Source: CAZGUH01 sp964529005 (GTDB lineage Bacteria; Actinomycetota; Acidimicrobiia; Acidimicrobiales; Ilumatobacteraceae). Taken from it: a DNA stretch of 43,976 nucleotides. The notes below the pieces were generated by a model. That model saw nothing but the letters and a program-made list of their open reading frames with translations. It searched no databases and was not told the origin of the DNA. The DNA lies in NCBI GenBank assembly GCA_964529005.1, contig CAZGUH010000033.1:1-43976 (forward strand), written 5' to 3'. The translations under genes were made by a program, and so were the position numbers. Positions 42,075 to 43,976 of the stretch are shown piece after piece (the first letter of the stretch is position 1; the number at the start of each line of letters is the position of its first letter).

Positions 42075-43549
42075 CGCACCTCGACCTCGGAGTCGGCCTG
42101 GCGCTCATGCCCGGGCTCGTCGAGCGGCTCGACCGCGTGTCCCACCTCGTCGACTGCCTCGAGGTGGAACCGCAGACGTTCTGGCTCGAGACCGGCGATC
42201 CGGTCCAGCCCTTCCGCCTCGTCGACGACGAGGTCGTGGAAATCCGCAACCGATTCGGAGCGCTGCTCGCGCACGGCGTCAGCGCTCCGGTCGGCGGGTC
42301 GCAGATCCCCGAGTCGGCCGTGGTCGACCTGTTCGCCGACACGGTCGCGCTGCTCGGCGCGCGGATGGCGAGCGAGCATCTGTCGTTCAACACCGCCAAC
42401 GGACCCCACGGCCGGTTCGGCTCCGCGTTCTTCCTTCCGCCGCGCCAGACCATGGCGGGCGTCGAGACCGCGTGCGCGGCGATCGAGGCGGTCTCCGCCA
42501 ACCTGTCCGTGCCGTTCCTCGTCGAGACGCCGGTGAGCTACCTGCGGCCACGCCGCGACGAGATGTCCGACGGCGCGTTCGTCGCCGAGGTCGCCCGGCG
42601 CGCCGGCTGTGGCATCCTGCTCGACCTGCACAACATCTGGGCCAACGAGCGCAACGGCCGCCAGAGCGCCCGCGAGTACGTCGCTCAGCTCCCCGCCGAT
42701 CGGGTGTGGGAGATCCACCTCGCCGGCGGGTTCGACCGGCGCGGCTTCTGGCTCGACGCCCACAGCGGCGGCCTGCATCCCGACCTGCTGGCGCTCGCCG
42801 CCGATGTGCTGCCGGCCCTTCCACACGTGCGGGCGATCGTCTACGAGATCCTGCCCGAGTTCGTCGAGCAGGGCGGCCAGGACGTGCTGCGCCGCGACCT
42901 CGAGACCGTGCATCGCGTGGCCGACGCGGCGCGGCGTGCCGTCGTCGCGCGCCGGCGCGCGCAGGCCGCGCACCCGAGCAGCGGAGCGAGCGGCGGCGCA
43001 GCCTCGCCGGCCGTGGCAGCGGGCGGCAAGGGCCCGTCGCCGACCGTGTGGGAGGACACGCTCGCCGCGCTGGCGATCGGCCGCGCGGTCGACGACGCCG
43101 CGGCTCTCGCCGGCGATCTGGCCGGCGATCCGGGCGTCGATCTGCTGCGCGAACTCGTCGGCGCCGGCCGCTCGGGACGGATCGGCTCGAGCCTGCCGCT
43201 CACCATCGGCCTGCTCATCGCCCAGCACGGGCTCGCCGCGGTGGAGGACATGCTCGCCGAGCACGCGGCGATGACGTCTCCCGCGCTGTGGGGCTCGCAG
43301 GAGGGCCGCTCGTTCGCCGCCTGGGCGGCGACGCTCCACGCAGGCGACCCGCTCGTCGAGGCGGCCCTGGCGCTCGACCTCGCCGCCCTCGACAGCGTGC
43401 GCAGCGGCCGCGCTGCCCGGATCGAGATCGCGGTCGACCCCATCGAGCTGATCCGTGCGGTGCACTCCGGGGTCGTGTCCGACGGCATGGCGCGCGGCCG
43501 GTACGCGGTCACCGTGGGCGACGACGCGTTCTCGCCCGCCGCGACGTGA
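42071..43549 (+). CDS. DUF692 (MNIO) iron-dependent peptide-modifying enzyme with extra C-terminal domain
   Basis: 492 residues. The N-terminal TIM barrel (1 to about 285) has the MNIO metal ligands: SEHLSFN (His103), LVETPVSYL (Glu152), LLDLHNIWAN (Asp185, His187, Asn188), EIHLAGG (His216), LDAHSG (Asp229, His231) and VYEILPEF (Glu259). Characterised relatives (MbnB, TglH, ChrH, BufB) use two or three irons and O2 to rearrange peptide cysteines. A Gly/Ala/Ser linker (about 300-323) leads to a helical 170-residue C-terminal domain I do not recognise; it may replace the separate partner protein these enzymes usually need. Start overlaps the CxxC gene by ATGA. Confidence 0.85.
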   Translation: MTHLDLGVGLALMPGLVERLDRVSHLVDCLEVEPQTFWLETGDPVQPFRLVDDEVVEIRNRFGALLAHGVSAPVGGSQIPESAVVDLFADTVALLGARMASEHLSFNTANGPHGRFGSAFFLPPRQTMAGVETACAAIEAVSANLSVPFLVETPVSYLRPRRDEMSDGAFVAEVARRAGCGILLDLHNIWANERNGRQSAREYVAQLPADRVWEIHLAGGFDRRGFWLDAHSGGLHPDLLALAADVLPALPHVRAIVYEILPEFVEQGGQDVLRRDLETVHRVADAARRAVVARRRAQAAHPSSGASGGAASPAVAAGGKGPSPTVWEDTLAALAIGRAVDDAAALAGDLAGDPGVDLLRELVGAGRSGRIGSSLPLTIGLLIAQHGLAAVEDMLAEHAAMTSPALWGSQEGRSFAAWAATLHAGDPLVEAALALDLAALDSVRSGRAARIEIAVDPIELIRAVHSGVVSDGMARGRYAVTVGDDAFSPAAT

Positions 43550-43561
43550 CGGGCGCAGGCG

Positions 43562-43976
43562 TCACCAGTCGAAGCGGCCGACCACCCAGTACGCGCTGCC
43601 GTCGAAGACGCAGGCGACCGCGGCGACGGTGAGCTCGGCGTTGACGGCGATCTCGTAGTGGCTGGCGCTGTTGCGCCACTGCCCGAACGCCGTGCCGCAG
43701 CTCGACTGGTTCATCGCGATGACCTCCCACACGCCGCCGGCGTGGGCGAAGTTCTTCGTCGCCGCCATCTGGCTCGCCCAGTCGCACGCCCCGGCGTACA
43801 GCGACGAGCTCGCCGACAGCGGCGCGATGCCGAGGGCGGCGCGCCACTCGTTGAACGGCCCGACGCCGAGGTTCTGGCATCCCCCGGCTGGCCGGCTCTG
43901 CGGCGCGGCAGGCGGCATCGTCTCGGGCGGCGCGGTTTCGGGCGGGGCTGTCTCGGCAGGCGCGGTCGCGGGCGGC
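43562..43976 (-). CDS. CAP (SCP/PR1) domain protein, 5' part outside the window
   Basis: Only the C-terminal 137 residues are present and the frame runs off the end. A Pro/Glu/Thr/Ala-rich spacer (PPETAPPET-like repeats) leads to the CAP domain: FNEWRAALGIAPLSASSSLYAGACDWASQMAATKNFAHAG, SSCGTAFGQWRNSASHYEIAVNAE and VACVFDGSAYWVVGRF. These match the CAP layout, with a histidine in FAHAG. CAP proteins are usually exported; their function in bacteria is varied. The gene converges with the DUF692 gene, 12 bases between stops. Confidence 0.78.
   Translation of the reverse strand, partial: PPATAPAETAPPETAPPETMPPAAPQSRPAGGCQNLGVGPFNEWRAALGIAPLSASSSLYAGACDWASQMAATKNFAHAGGVWEVIAMNQSSCGTAFGQWRNSASHYEIAVNAELTVAAVACVFDGSAYWVVGRFDW

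Overview
The window is a 44-kb piece of a high-GC actinobacterial chromosome. Family content and gene order suit the class Acidimicrobiia: a very large NAD-glutamate dehydrogenase, an NdgR-type regulator divergent from leuCD, mycothiol-associated folds, VYDSR-type surface domains and many apparently leaderless genes. That placement is inference; there is no rRNA in the window. Genes are dense and mostly housekeeping. A run of 100 N (38901-39000) marks an assembly gap inside one gene.

Layout. 17-6813 (-): a secreted RHS/YD-repeat protein whose tip ends in a DUF4258-like toxin domain, coupled by a GTGA overlap to a small DUF2283 protein, the likely immunity factor. 6814-7304: intergenic DNA with a frameshifted ParE-toxin relic. 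7305-14600 (-): a glutamate-themed cluster read gdh, gltX, ydcF-like, tRNA-Gln(CTG), tRNA-Glu(CTC). 14670-19690: small oxidoreductase-like and hypothetical genes, a Tat-exported surface protein, an ECM4-type glutathione transferase and a HhH-GPD DNA glycosylase. 20251-21993 (-): citramalate synthase behind a leader peptide with four consecutive Ile codons and a terminator. 21994-22819: about 800 bp of non-coding DNA rich in RNA-like hairpins. 22820-26396: a ureohydrolase, then leuB-ilvE-MDMPI-like (-). 26460-30843: membrane protein, greA, an alpha/beta hydrolase with an apparent CUG start, an ABC1 kinase and a double-FKBP lipoprotein. 30850-34967 (-): nadA-nadB-nadC with an upstream hypothetical gene. 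35028-37739: ndgR-like regulator divergent from leuCD. 37759-39937: WYL regulator divergent from a serine-hydrolase lipoprotein. 39954-41693 (-): fused pabB-pabC. 41820-43549 (+): an 84-residue CxxC protein coupled to a DUF692 (MNIO) enzyme with an extra C-terminal domain. 43562-43976 (-): partial CAP-domain protein.

How the genes work together. cimA, leuC, leuD, leuB and ilvE supply most of the pyruvate/citramalate route to isoleucine; the Ile-rich leader in front of cimA fits end-product attenuation and the NdgR-like regulator would add transcriptional control. nadA, nadB and nadC form the de novo route from aspartate to nicotinate mononucleotide. gdh, gltX and the Glu/Gln tRNAs share glutamate as substrate.

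The best candidates for undescribed biology are the MNIO plus CxxC-protein pair at 41820-43549, the RHS-DUF4258/DUF2283 pair at 17-909, the cimA attenuator, and the structured non-coding block at 22134-22756.
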